DNA of 64,000 nt from Denitrobaculum tricleocarpae (GCF_007004665.1 NZ_ML660064.1:1-64000); one strand, 5' to 3'. Counted from the stretch's first letter, positions 14,843-22,943 are shown. Numbers and translations are program-made. Notes: generated from the sequence alone by a model not told the origin.

Positions 14843-17287
14843 TCAACCTGCCCTATGCTTGTCGCACCAGCGCCGCCACATGTCACGATAGGCATTTTCA
14901 ACATCGCGGGTCTGTGCCACCGGATCCGTAATGCCGGTCGCCACGAACCGCTCGCGCAATCCGCCGCGCATGGCGCCCAGCTTCTCCGGGTGCTTCGCGA
15001 AGTCCACGCCCTTGGCGATGTAGTCCTCGCGGGACGATGCAATCAGGCTTTGCATACCCATGGCGTCGAGGATCGCGGAGCCGTTGCGCGAAACCCAGGT
15101 TTCGCCCTCGAGCGCCAGAAGGGGTATGCCCATGTAGAGCGCTTCGAGCGTCGTCGTTCCGCCGTTGTAGGGAAAGGGATCCAGGGCAATATCGATGGCG
15201 TCGTAGCGCTTCAGGTAGTCCTTATGCCCTGATGGCCCCTCGCAGGTAATACGTTCGGGATCAACACCGTGGGCTTCGAACGCCGCCTTGCTGGTGGCAA
15301 CCACGCTTTCGCTGCGGTAAGCATGGGCCTTTAACAACAACTTGGTGTCGGGTGCTTCACGGAGAATCCCACTCCAGGTTTCGATCGCCGTTGCCCCGAC
15401 CTTGATGCAATTGTTGAAACAGCCGAAGGTCACGTGACCGTTGCGTTCATAGGGATTGCCGGAGAGTTCGGGGACATCATCCGGAATCCTGAATGTCGTC
15501 GGGACACGCGGCAGATAGTAGACCTCTTCGCTGAAGTACTCCTTCAGCGCGGGCGGAACGTAGTTCTTCGTCGTCAGAATGTAGTCCATGTTTTTCAGGC
15601 CGGTGGTGTTGGGATAACCGATCCAACTCACCTGCACGGGGGCAGGTTTTGCCCCGAAGACCGGCAAGCGGTTGTTGCCGGTGTGCCCGGCCAGATCCAC
15701 CAGAACATCGATCCCGTCATTGACGATCTGTGTCGCGACTTCGGTATGGTTTCGGTCGACGGTCGAATACCAATGATCGAAGTAACCCTTCAAACGCTCG
15801 GTTATATGATCAGGATTGTGAACCTCGGCGTAAGCGTACAATTCGACCTGGTCCCGGTCGTGCGCCTTGAGCACTTCCTCGATGAACTTGATGACGACGT
15901 GTTGCCGGAAATCCGGTGAGACGTAACCGACTTTTAAACGGCGGTCCGGATCGGGCTGGTTGGTAAAGTTGGCTTCGTCATACGGGAGATCCCAGCGCTC
16001 ACCGTACTCGAAGTGCTGGTCTCTGCTCTCCGACAAGGAAACCTCAGGTACGTAGGTCAAGGAAAACAACTTGTTGGAATGCGCCAGACTGAACTTGGGA
16101 GCGGCAGTGATCGCGTCGTCGAAACTCTTGAGCGCCTTGTCGAGCTGGCCCAAAAGGATATAGGTCATCCCGATATTGTTGTGGGCGATGCAATCCTCCG
16201 GATCTTTCTCCAGCGCCTTAGTATAGGCCTTCAAAGCCTGTTCGTATTCCCCGTTTTCGGAGAGCGTCAAACCCATTTCACGATAGGCTTCAGATATTTC
16301 GGGAGCCAGCTTGATGGCCTTGTTCAAGGCCTGGACGGCCTCGATCCTCTTGCCCTGTGCCCTGAGAATCTTTCCCAACACACAATGAGCGGCCGAGGAG
16401 TCGGGCGCCAGTTCGATCCCTTTACGCACCTCGGCTTCGGCGCGCTCGTTATCGCCGAAAGCGTTGTAGGTCGCCGCCATGTTGTTGTGGGCGTCGCCAA
16501 AGCCCGGCTTGATTTCCGATGCCATGGCAAAACAGCTCATGGCGTTATCCAGGTAACCATCCCGCCGCCAGGCCACACCCATGTTATTGTAGGCCTCGGC
16601 GTTTCCAGGATCGAAGCTCAGAGCCTGCTCGAAGTAGGTCTTGGCATCTTCGGTTTCATGACGCTCAAGCAAAATCGCACCGATGTTCAGATGCGCATCT
16701 GCGTAGTCGGGACTAATTTCCAGAGCGTTGCGGTAGGCAGTCATCGCCACATCTTTATCGCCCTTGAGACTCGCCGCCCGTCCCAGGTTCAGGTGCGCCT
16801 GCTCCGACTCCGGAGCAAGCTTGATCAGCTTTTTGAAGACCGACGATGCCCGGTCGTACTGTTCCAGGTCCATATAGACGTTGCCCAGATTGAGGTGGGC
16901 CGGCGCAAGGTTTTTGTCACCTTTGATCGCTTGGCTATAAGCCTTGGACGCTTCCTTCAGCTTGCCCTGCTCCTGAAGAGCCACACCGAGATTGAAATGC
17001 CCCTCCGCGAACTTCGGCTGCTTCCGCAGGGCTTTCGTGAGGTACTCCGCCGCAGCATCATTCACACCGTTCTGCAAATAGAGAACGCCCAGGTAATACA
17101 GCGCGTCGATCTGCCCGGGAGAAATCGCGAGAGCCTGCTGGTAGAGACTCTCCGCCTCCCGGATCCGGCCCGCGTGATGATGATCGAAGGCCAGCTCTAT
17201 CGACTGCCTGGCGAGATCCCCGCGCGCGGGGGTTCCATTGCCACCTGCCGGCGGCACGGCCGCTGCACCCTGAAATTTTCCGGCCAT
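14843..17287 (-). CDS. TPR-containing O-linked glycosyltransferase (OGT/GT41-like, FlmG-like)
   Basis: 814 residues. About ten or more 34-residue TPR units span roughly residues 25-410 (e.g. AYNNMGVAWRRDGYLDNAMSCF, AHNNMAATYNAFGDNERAE). A GT41-type catalytic region follows, with RLKVGYVSPDFRQHVVIKF, VQVSWIGYPNTTGLKNMDYI, NCIKVGATAIETWSGILREAP and LDPFPYNGGTTTLEALYMGIP. TPRs bind protein acceptors and the C-terminus transfers sugar to Ser/Thr. Caulobacter FlmG, a TPR-glycosyltransferase, modifies flagellin. With flagellins and fliS on either side, this is the likely flagellin transferase. Start 17287 has GAGGG upstream; an in-frame ATG at 17356 is less likely. Confidence 0.88.
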   Translation of the reverse strand: MAGKFQGAAAVPPAGGNGTPARGDLARQSIELAFDHHHAGRIREAESLYQQALAISPGQIDALYYLGVLYLQNGVNDAAAEYLTKALRKQPKFAEGHFNLGVALQEQGKLKEASKAYSQAIKGDKNLAPAHLNLGNVYMDLEQYDRASSVFKKLIKLAPESEQAHLNLGRAASLKGDKDVAMTAYRNALEISPDYADAHLNIGAILLERHETEDAKTYFEQALSFDPGNAEAYNNMGVAWRRDGYLDNAMSCFAMASEIKPGFGDAHNNMAATYNAFGDNERAEAEVRKGIELAPDSSAAHCVLGKILRAQGKRIEAVQALNKAIKLAPEISEAYREMGLTLSENGEYEQALKAYTKALEKDPEDCIAHNNIGMTYILLGQLDKALKSFDDAITAAPKFSLAHSNKLFSLTYVPEVSLSESRDQHFEYGERWDLPYDEANFTNQPDPDRRLKVGYVSPDFRQHVVIKFIEEVLKAHDRDQVELYAYAEVHNPDHITERLKGYFDHWYSTVDRNHTEVATQIVNDGIDVLVDLAGHTGNNRLPVFGAKPAPVQVSWIGYPNTTGLKNMDYILTTKNYVPPALKEYFSEEVYYLPRVPTTFRIPDDVPELSGNPYERNGHVTFGCFNNCIKVGATAIETWSGILREAPDTKLLLKAHAYRSESVVATSKAAFEAHGVDPERITCEGPSGHKDYLKRYDAIDIALDPFPYNGGTTTLEALYMGIPLLALEGETWVSRNGSAILDAMGMQSLIASSREDYIAKGVDFAKHPEKLGAMRGGLRERFVATGITDPVAQTRDVENAYRDMWRRWCDKHRAG

Positions 17288-17622
17288 TAAGCCCTCTTTA
17301 CGGATAAATCGTGTTGCTTTTCTGCCCATGCGAAGCAGCGGATGCCAGAAGGACATGCCAGCGTCTTTGCAATGATGGTGAAGAGAGTTTGACCAAACAG
17401 AGTTAATGAACGCTTTACCTGCGGTGGGTTGTGGCGCTGATAGTGCCCTTCACGCCTCTCCCGGAACCAGGACATGCGGTTTCCGCCCTGCCCGGTCCCT
17501 TGCGGAAATTTTTACCCCGAGGTCAGGCGCAGCTAGGAAAAGTCCGCCTACCTGCTTGGGTTTTCACGCCCAAAATCATAAATTATATATAAAATACAAT
17601 GAGTTATGTTTTTCTCGAATTT
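17288..17622. other. Divergent control region between OGT-like gene and fliS
   Basis: No gene is seen. Read on the minus strand at 17518-17509, a GGGGTAAAAA block lies about 105 bp upstream of the fliS sigma-54 promoter, the place and orientation of the GTAAAAAC block at flagellin 3. The adjacent CCGGGCAGGGCGG is at best a degenerate FlbD box. The segment 17578-17605 is very AT-rich. Confidence 0.4.
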
Positions 17623-17638
17623 TGGCCCGCCCTTTGCA
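17623..17638 (+). promoter_or_regulatory. Sigma-54 promoter of fliS operon
   Basis: TTGGCCCGCCCTTTGCA, with GG (17624-17625) and GC (17636-17637) separated by ten bases and TTTGC at -12. It lies about 150 bases before fliS. Confidence 0.82.
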
Positions 17639-17773
17639 AAGACTTGGCCGAACCAATCCGTCCCTGTATCGGCGCAGTACTTCGCCGGGACCATACGAGG
17701 AGGTATCGGAGGACCCTGCAGATCCGATCGGCAGATCAGATCAGCGGGTCCGACACAAGAATGGAGTAAAGCA

Positions 17774-18232
17774 ATGGCACTACCCGCTGCTCATACAGAC
17801 TACGGCGAGATGATGGAATCCCGCCCTGGCCGCGCCATGGTCGAATTGCACGACGAAGCAATCACGGCCCTCCTGGCTGCGGTTGAAGCCATCGGCGCGC
17901 AGAAGATCGAGGAACGCTTCAACGAAACCGCGGCGGCCATGCAGGCCGTCACTGCCCTCTACACCATGATCGATCAGACCAATGGTGGCGAGCTCGCGGT
18001 CAATCTGGGACGCATCTACCACGATGTGCTCACCAAGCTCGGCCGGATTTCCTTCGACAGCGATCCGGCAAGGCTTGCCGGGGAATCGATCGATCTCCTG
18101 AAGCCCCTGCGCGATGCCTGGGACGGCCTGGACCGGCGCGAGGCCGGTGAAGAGGAACCCGTTGCCCCGGTACGGAAGGTTATCTCGGGCGCAAAAGCAA
18201 GTGCAGTCCAGTCGCAAGCCGGTCACCTGTGA
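17774..18232 (+). CDS. fliS: Flagellin export chaperone FliS
   Basis: 152 residues, all-helical in appearance. FliS binds the flagellin C-terminus in the cytoplasm and hands it to the export gate. The family pattern shows as MVELHDEAITALLAAVEAIGAQ, then FNETAAAMQAVTALYTMIDQTNGGELAVNLGRIYHDVLTKL, matching the LY..AI...L and GGE.A.NL..LY..... blocks of FliS. The ATG at 17774 is chosen because GGAG precedes it by 7 bases; a longer frame from 17606 would start before the sigma-54 promoter. It likely serves the three flagellins at the left of the window. Confidence 0.82.
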   Translation: MALPAAHTDYGEMMESRPGRAMVELHDEAITALLAAVEAIGAQKIEERFNETAAAMQAVTALYTMIDQTNGGELAVNLGRIYHDVLTKLGRISFDSDPARLAGESIDLLKPLRDAWDGLDRREAGEEEPVAPVRKVISGAKASAVQSQAGHL

Positions 18233-18255
18233 CCCGGGCCCGTCTTGCCCAGTCC

Positions 18256-18315
18256 CGTCTGACTTAGGCCCGTCTGACTTAGGCCCGTCTGACTTAGGCC
18301 CGTCTGACTTAGGCC
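18256..18315 (+). repeat. Four exact 15-bp tandem repeats after fliS
   Basis: CGTCTGACTTAGGCC is repeated four times without change (18256, 18271, 18286, 18301), with decayed partial units on both sides. It begins 23 bases after the fliS stop and ends 50 bases before the fliK start. In one frame it would encode LGPSD repeats, but no credible start leads into it. Confidence 0.95.
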
Positions 18316-18365
18316 CGTCTGCAAACAGGATCTCAAGAGCAAACGTTAGAGAGCAGAGCACCGCA

Positions 18366-19961
18366 ATGAGTTCGATCCTATTCGACCCAGCGACATCTTC
18401 CGGTCATTCCGCCGGATCGCACAACACCTCCAGGTCTGCGGCCAACGCAGCGGCAGGTCTGTCGTTCGACTCTTTTCTGGCCAAAAACCAGAGCAGGTAT
18501 GAAGCGAGCACGGCCTTGCGCTCTGAGCGGGCCGACAATGACCGCGGTTACGATAACGACCGTGATTACAAGTCAAGCCGGACGGACGAGCGTGACACCA
18601 AGGTAGATTCGAGCAGTCGAACCGAAGACACGGGTGATGATTACAGTCACTGGGACGATGAAGAAGATCTCAGCGCAGATGCTCCCGAGCGTGAAGCCGG
18701 CATAAGCGAGACCGAGGACGAACACCCGGAAGCGAGCGCTGCGCAGAGCAATAATGAAGCGGCTCAAACGGAAGAAAGCTCCGATGCTCGTCCGGGGACA
18801 CAGGAAACAGACGCTGTCAGTGCTGCTGACGCGACCGCAGATCCGGCCGCAACCGCGGCTGCCGCCGCGAGCACGAACGCGTCGGCAGGCGCCGCGTCAT
18901 CGGCTGCCGCCGCAGGCAACAATCCGGCGAGTGCGCAAGCTTCCCAGGCCGCCGGGAACACCGCAGCAGCGGCGCAACAGGCGGCCAATGCCAATGCAGC
19001 CAATCAGAATCAGGCCGGCAAGGGCAGCAGCGAAAAGAATACCGCAACCACCACCAGCGTCTCCAACAATGCGTTGGTGTCACAGTCGAACACGGCCCTG
19101 ACCAGCGGCTCGGCAGTGATCACCCTGCAGTCCGTCGACCCGAAAACCGGCGCGCCGGCCGGGCAGATAGCTGCGGGCGATGCCGCGGTGACAGCTCAAA
19201 TGGATGGGAAACCCGAGGCCGCGGCAGAACCGAAGCCGGCGAATGCCGCCGCACAGGCCGCGAAGGCCCAGCAAGCGGGTAATCCCGCTGCTCAAGCCAA
19301 CGCAGGCCAGGCTGCTCCGAACGCCGCAGTAAACCCGGCGGCAGCCCAGAGTGTCCAGACGGCACCCACCGCCCCCTCTGCCGCACCGCTTGACGCCTTG
19401 GCAAACGTGAGTGCGCCGCAGGCCGCCACCAGCACGGGCACCCCGGCCTTCACCAGTCTGACACCGGTCGGCGGGGTCACGCAGACCGCGAACGCAACCG
19501 GGGCCGGTGCCGCGGCATCGGGGAACGCTTCGGCAGGCGCAGCCACCCCGACCGACCAGGTCGCTGTAGAGATCCGCAAAGGGGTCGCCGCCGGCAAGGA
19601 CTCGATCACGATCAAGCTCAATCCGGCGGAACTCGGGAAAATCGACGTAAAAATGGAGATCTCCGACGACGGCACCCTTCGGGCGACCATCGCCGTGGAG
19701 AAATCCGAGACCCTCGACATGCTCCAGAAAGATGCCAGAGGCCTGGAACGGGCACTCCAGAACGCGGGCCTGCAGGCCGACAGCGGCAGCCTGAACTTCA
19801 GCCTGCGCGGTGAAGGCAACAATAACGCGAACGAATTCGACACGGCATCGAACGCGGGATCCGGAGACGGAGGAGATGATACCGCCTCCGGCGACCCGGT
19901 TACCGGGAATGAAGCAAACGGCAGGTCGTCGCACGACGGCGCGCTCGACATCTCCGTTTAA
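18366..19961 (+). CDS. fliK: Flagellar hook-length control protein FliK
   Basis: 531 residues. FliK is a secreted ruler that stops hook growth and switches export to filament proteins. The N-terminal about 400 residues are low-complexity, rich in Ala, Gln, Asn, Pro and acidic residues. The conserved C-terminal Flg_hook domain is at about 400-495: DSITIKLNPAELGKIDVKMEIS, then KSETLDMLQKDARGLERALQNAGLQ. The start at 18366 (MSSILFDP) is preferred over an in-frame ATG at 18114 inside fliS, since the intervening frame would cross the 15-bp tandem repeats. Next is flgD after 25 bases. Confidence 0.88.
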   Translation: MSSILFDPATSSGHSAGSHNTSRSAANAAAGLSFDSFLAKNQSRYEASTALRSERADNDRGYDNDRDYKSSRTDERDTKVDSSSRTEDTGDDYSHWDDEEDLSADAPEREAGISETEDEHPEASAAQSNNEAAQTEESSDARPGTQETDAVSAADATADPAATAAAAASTNASAGAASSAAAAGNNPASAQASQAAGNTAAAAQQAANANAANQNQAGKGSSEKNTATTTSVSNNALVSQSNTALTSGSAVITLQSVDPKTGAPAGQIAAGDAAVTAQMDGKPEAAAEPKPANAAAQAAKAQQAGNPAAQANAGQAAPNAAVNPAAAQSVQTAPTAPSAAPLDALANVSAPQAATSTGTPAFTSLTPVGGVTQTANATGAGAAASGNASAGAATPTDQVAVEIRKGVAAGKDSITIKLNPAELGKIDVKMEISDDGTLRATIAVEKSETLDMLQKDARGLERALQNAGLQADSGSLNFSLRGEGNNNANEFDTASNAGSGDGGDDTASGDPVTGNEANGRSSHDGALDISV

Positions 19962-19986
19962 CGGCAGCGACTGAGGACTCAGATCT

Positions 19987-20733
19987 ATGGAAACGACCGC
20001 AACCAGAGCACCCGTTAATGGTGTGGACTACGTCGACACCAGTGGCGGCAGCACCGGGATCGCCGGCGCACAGTCGCTCGCGGAGACCTTCGACAACTTC
20101 CTGGTACTGCTGACCGAACAGCTCAAACACCAGGACCCGCTCTCGCCGATGGAATCCAACGAATTCACTTCGCAGCTGGTCGAATTCACCGGCGCAGAGC
20201 AGGCCGTTCTGACCAACAACAAACTCGATAGCCTGATCCAGCTGCAGTACAGCAATCAGCTGAATTCGGTGGTCAGCTACATCGGAAAAACCGTGACCGC
20301 CAACAGTCTGGCCCTGAACCTCGATGAGAACGGTGCCACCATCAAGTACAGCCTCGGCGGCAATGCGAAGACCACCGAGATCAGAATTATCGACGAAGAC
20401 GGGAACACGGTCACAACCCTCGAAGGCAAGATAACCGGCGGCACCCACGAGGTGACGTGGGACGGCAAAAACTCCGAAGGCGAGCAGATGAAGGAAGGCG
20501 TATACGGCTTCCTGGTGGTGGCGAAAGACGCCGAAGGCGAACCTGTCCAGACCACCCAAGGCATTGTCGGCGAAGTGACCGGCGTGGAATCCGACAACGG
20601 CACGCTCCTGCTCGCCATCGGCAAGGTCGTCATTCCTCTGGACCAGATTTCCTCGGTCCAACAGACCAAGACGGCGGAAACGCCTCCCGATGAGGAGCCC
20701 GCCGATGAGGAGCCCGCCGATGCCGCAACCTAA
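19987..20733 (+). CDS. flgD: Flagellar hook-capping protein FlgD
   Basis: 248 residues. FlgD forms the transient cap on which hook subunits assemble. The N-terminal export and cap segment is clear (FDNFLVLLTEQLKHQDPLSPMESNEFTSQLVEFTGAEQAV, about 35-75). It is followed by FlgD Ig-like and Tudor-like domains (GTHEVTWDGKNSEGEQMKEGVYGFLV). The C-terminus carries an acidic DEEPA repeat encoded by a tandem 15-bp repeat (20689-20718), which looks like a recent extension. It lies between fliK and flgE. Confidence 0.95.
   Translation: METTATRAPVNGVDYVDTSGGSTGIAGAQSLAETFDNFLVLLTEQLKHQDPLSPMESNEFTSQLVEFTGAEQAVLTNNKLDSLIQLQYSNQLNSVVSYIGKTVTANSLALNLDENGATIKYSLGGNAKTTEIRIIDEDGNTVTTLEGKITGGTHEVTWDGKNSEGEQMKEGVYGFLVVAKDAEGEPVQTTQGIVGEVTGVESDNGTLLLAIGKVVIPLDQISSVQQTKTAETPPDEEPADEEPADAAT
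20689..20730 (+). repeat. 15-bp tandem repeat at the 3' end of flgD
   Basis: GATGAGGAGCCCGCC occurs twice exactly (20689-20703, 20704-20718), followed by a diverged 12-base third unit ending at the stop codon. Encodes DEEPA-DEEPA-DAAT. Confidence 0.9.
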
Positions 20734-20844
20734 TTCACACCTTGATCAATACTCTATTGGTTTCAGAGTGTTCGACCGTTTCTTTAAGAACGAACTTAAC
20801 ATCACAAGCGCTTCGCTTCCCAAGTCAACCAGGGAGATTCGACT

Positions 20845-22098
20845 ATGAGCTTATACGGCGCACTTTACGCAGGTGTTTCCGGTCTATCGGCCCAGGCCAA
20901 TGCGATCGGTATCATCTCAGACAACATCGCCAACGTGAACACCGTCGGCTACAAGGGAACCAGTGCACGCTTTTCGACGCTGGTCACCCAGCAGGCCACA
21001 CAGACTCTGCATTCGCCTGGCGGTGTCAGGTCCCAGCCCTTCAACCACATTGACCAGCAGGGACTCTTGCAGGCATCCGCGTCAGCCACGGATATCGCGA
21101 TCGCGGGCAATGGCTTCTTCGTTGTCAACGAATCCGCCACCCCGGGCGTTGGAGATGAATATCTCTTCACACGGGCCGGCTCGTTCTTTCCGAACCAGAA
21201 CGGCGATCTGGTAAACACGGCGGGCTTCTTCCTGCAGGGCTATAACCTTGCCAACGGTCCGGCAACGACCAGCGCGAGCACGGTCACTGGTTTGGAGACC
21301 GTCAACGTTGCCGACCTGGCCGGCGCCGCCACCCGGACGTCTGAGATTGAAATCGGACTGAATCTGCCCTCGACCGCCGCGAACGGCGACACAGAAACTC
21401 TGACCATCCAGGTTTACGATTCCTTGGGCAACTCCCATGATCTCGATCTGCTCTTCACCAAGGTAGCGGACAACGACTGGTCGATCACACCGCAGGACCC
21501 CACACTCACGTCAAGTGGTGCCGCCAGCGGTAACGTCACCAGCGGCGCAGGCAGCATCACCTTTGTTGACGGCTTGCCCGCAACCATCACGATGCCTGAC
21601 ATCGACATAACCTGGACGATCGGCGGCGCCACAAACAGCAGCATAGTCGTGGACGCCGGCGCCATCGGGCAGCCCAACGGCATCACCCAGTTCTCCGGCG
21701 AATTCACAGTCCGGAAGTCAAACCAGAACGGTGTCAGTTTCGGCAACTTCTCGGGCGTATCGATCGATGAGGAAGGGATTGTCACCGCCCTGTTCGATAA
21801 CGGCGAAACCCTCGATATTTATCAGCTTCCCATCGCAACCTTTCAGAGTCCCAACGGGTTGAGCGCGGAGTCCGGAAACGTCTATCAACAGACGTCACGC
21901 TCCGGTCCCTTCCTGCTGAACCTGCCGCAGTTGGGCGGTGCAGGAACGGTTGCTCCGTCGTCCCTGGAAGCCTCGACCGTCGATCTGGCCGATGAATTCA
22001 CCAATATGATCGTGGTTCAGCGGGCCTATTCGGCAAGCGCGGAAATCATCACCACCGCCGATGAGATGCTTGAGGAACTGATCAGAATCAGCCGTTAG
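20845..22098 (+). CDS. flgE: Flagellar hook protein FlgE
   Basis: 417 residues. Subunit of the hook that joins the basal body to the filament. The flagellar rod/hook N-motif is GALYAGVSGLSAQANAIGIISDNIANVNTVGYKGTSARF. An FlgE D2-type region and the C-terminal LEASTVDLADEFTNMIVVQRAYSASAEIITTADEMLEELI follow. A good AGGGAGA ribosome site lies before the ATG. The 111-bp lead after flgD holds TTAAGAACGAACTTAAC (20784-20800), close to a CtrA site but with an 8-base spacer. A strong terminator follows the stop. Confidence 0.97.
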   Translation: MSLYGALYAGVSGLSAQANAIGIISDNIANVNTVGYKGTSARFSTLVTQQATQTLHSPGGVRSQPFNHIDQQGLLQASASATDIAIAGNGFFVVNESATPGVGDEYLFTRAGSFFPNQNGDLVNTAGFFLQGYNLANGPATTSASTVTGLETVNVADLAGAATRTSEIEIGLNLPSTAANGDTETLTIQVYDSLGNSHDLDLLFTKVADNDWSITPQDPTLTSSGAASGNVTSGAGSITFVDGLPATITMPDIDITWTIGGATNSSIVVDAGAIGQPNGITQFSGEFTVRKSNQNGVSFGNFSGVSIDEEGIVTALFDNGETLDIYQLPIATFQSPNGLSAESGNVYQQTSRSGPFLLNLPQLGGAGTVAPSSLEASTVDLADEFTNMIVVQRAYSASAEIITTADEMLEELIRISR

Positions 22099-22131
22099 AT
22101 CTGACGCCTGATCACTTGAAGACAGAAAACA

Positions 22132-22175
22132 GCGGCCTGAGTGAAGTAAAGCCTTCGCTCAGGCCGCTCTTGTTT
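22132..22175 (+). terminator. Terminator after flgE
   Basis: GCGGCCTGAG (22132) pairs with CTCAGGCCGC (ending 22167), extended by GAA/TTC inside, and is followed by TCTTGTTT. Confidence 0.85.
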
Positions 22176-22232
22176 GGGCCGCAGCGCAGTAACTCAAGGC
22201 GGGGCGGGTAAAAACATAGATAAAACTTCCTT

Positions 22233-22257
22233 AAACCCTTGAATTAAGGGTTTTTCA
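22233..22257 (+). terminator. Second hairpin between flgE and sciP
   Basis: AAACCCTT-GAATT-AAGGGTTT followed by further T. It may be a back-up terminator or part of the sciP promoter region; TTAA occurs in it twice, but with 9-base spacing rather than the 7 of CtrA sites. Confidence 0.5.
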
Positions 22258-22314
22258 ACACCGAAGCGATAGTTTGTGCAGACCATCAATTGTGAGGAAA
22301 TTTGGAGCGTCTTG

Positions 22315-22644
22315 ATGGAGTCAGATCGCCCAGGTAGGCCAACACGAGTCATTGGACCGGCAGGAGAGCCGTTGACCCTTAATGACTTGCCGCCACCGAG
22401 TACAAAGCGTTGGGTTATCCGGCGCAAAGCAGAAGTCGTCGCCGGCGTCCGCAATGGCCTGATCACCATTGAGGAAGCCTGTGAGCGCTATAAGCTTTCG
22501 ATGGAGGAATTGCTGTCCTGGCAACGCCTTATTGATTCGCACGGCATGCGCGGCCTGCGGACAACCAGGCTGCAGCAATATCGCCGAAAGATTGAAAACG
22601 CGACGCCGAACTCAGGCAGCGCGACCTCCGGCGCGTCATCGTAA
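22315..22644 (+). CDS. sciP: CtrA inhibitor SciP (DUF1153)
   Basis: 109 residues. The block RPTRVIGPAGEPLTLNDLPPPSTKRWVIRRKAEVVAGVRNGLITIEEACERYKLSMEELLSWQRLIDSHGMRGLRTTRLQQYR is nearly the whole SciP/DUF1153 family signature and contains a helix-turn-helix. In Caulobacter SciP binds CtrA and blocks activation of CtrA-dependent promoters in G1. The ATG at 22315 is chosen for GGAG 8 bases upstream and because conservation begins just after it. Its place between flgE and fliF is, as recalled, the same as in Caulobacter, and ctrA itself is 16 kb away. Confidence 0.93.
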   Translation: MESDRPGRPTRVIGPAGEPLTLNDLPPPSTKRWVIRRKAEVVAGVRNGLITIEEACERYKLSMEELLSWQRLIDSHGMRGLRTTRLQQYRRKIENATPNSGSATSGASS

Positions 22645-22730
22645 CGGAAAGCGAGATCGCCCGCTTTTGAAAAGCATAGAGAAACCGTTGAATTAGTTCC
22701 TTTATTCAACTTCAAGATTCTTCCTCACAA

Positions 22731-22762
22731 AGCCGGCGAACATCGCGTTCGCCGGCTTTTTC
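22731..22762 (+). terminator. Terminator after sciP
   Basis: AGCCGGCGAAC (22731-22741) pairs perfectly with GTTCGCCGGCT (22747-22757) and is followed by TTTTTC. Confidence 0.92.
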
Positions 22763-22812
22763 ATTGGCTTTTTTACCTACCTTTGGATGTCGGCAATTTT
22801 TTCCCAAAGCTA

Positions 22813-22825
22813 GGCAATAATTGCC
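22813..22825 (+). promoter_or_regulatory. FlbD-like box in the fliF promoter
   Basis: GGCAATAATTGCC is a perfect inverted repeat with the GGCA-N5-TGCC core of the flagellin enhancer boxes, lying 118 bases before fliF. In Caulobacter FlbD represses fliF from a single ftr site (ftr4) at the promoter, so this may be the equivalent brake. Confidence 0.55.
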
Positions 22826-22831
22826 TCACCG

Positions 22832-22846
22832 TTAACGCCCTATTTA
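22832..22846 (-). promoter_or_regulatory. CtrA-like site in the fliF promoter
   Basis: On the minus strand TAAA-TAGGGCG-TTAAC, one mismatch from TTAA-N7-TTAAC, lies 6 bases from the FlbD-like box. In Caulobacter CtrA activates fliF early in the flagellar cascade. Confidence 0.5.
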
Positions 22847-22943
22847 CCCAAACGCCTTAGCCTCTCTTAAACAGGCAAGGACATCTGCGCGGTCTCCAGG
22901 AGCCTGAAAAATCAGTACCCCTCCAGGCAGGATTCATCGCAGC

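Noticed and set aside
4563-17287. Pseudaminic or legionaminic acid pathway
   Set aside because: No PseB-, PseI/NeuB- or PseF-type gene is present; the nucleotide-sugar genes are of the dTDP type.
4563-17287. Rhamnose synthesis locus
   Set aside because: rfbC and rfbD are absent, and an aminotransferase and a formyltransferase are present instead.
18256-18315. CRISPR-like array
   Set aside because: Units are 15 bp and contiguous, with no spacers and no cas genes. It is a simple tandem repeat.
18114-18365. Longer FliK starting inside fliS
   Set aside because: It would overlap fliS and translate the tandem repeat as LGPSD units. No ribosome site supports it.
20784-20800. CtrA site upstream of flgE
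   Set aside because: TTAAGAACGAACTTAAC has an 8-base spacer instead of 7, so it is mentioned with flgE only.
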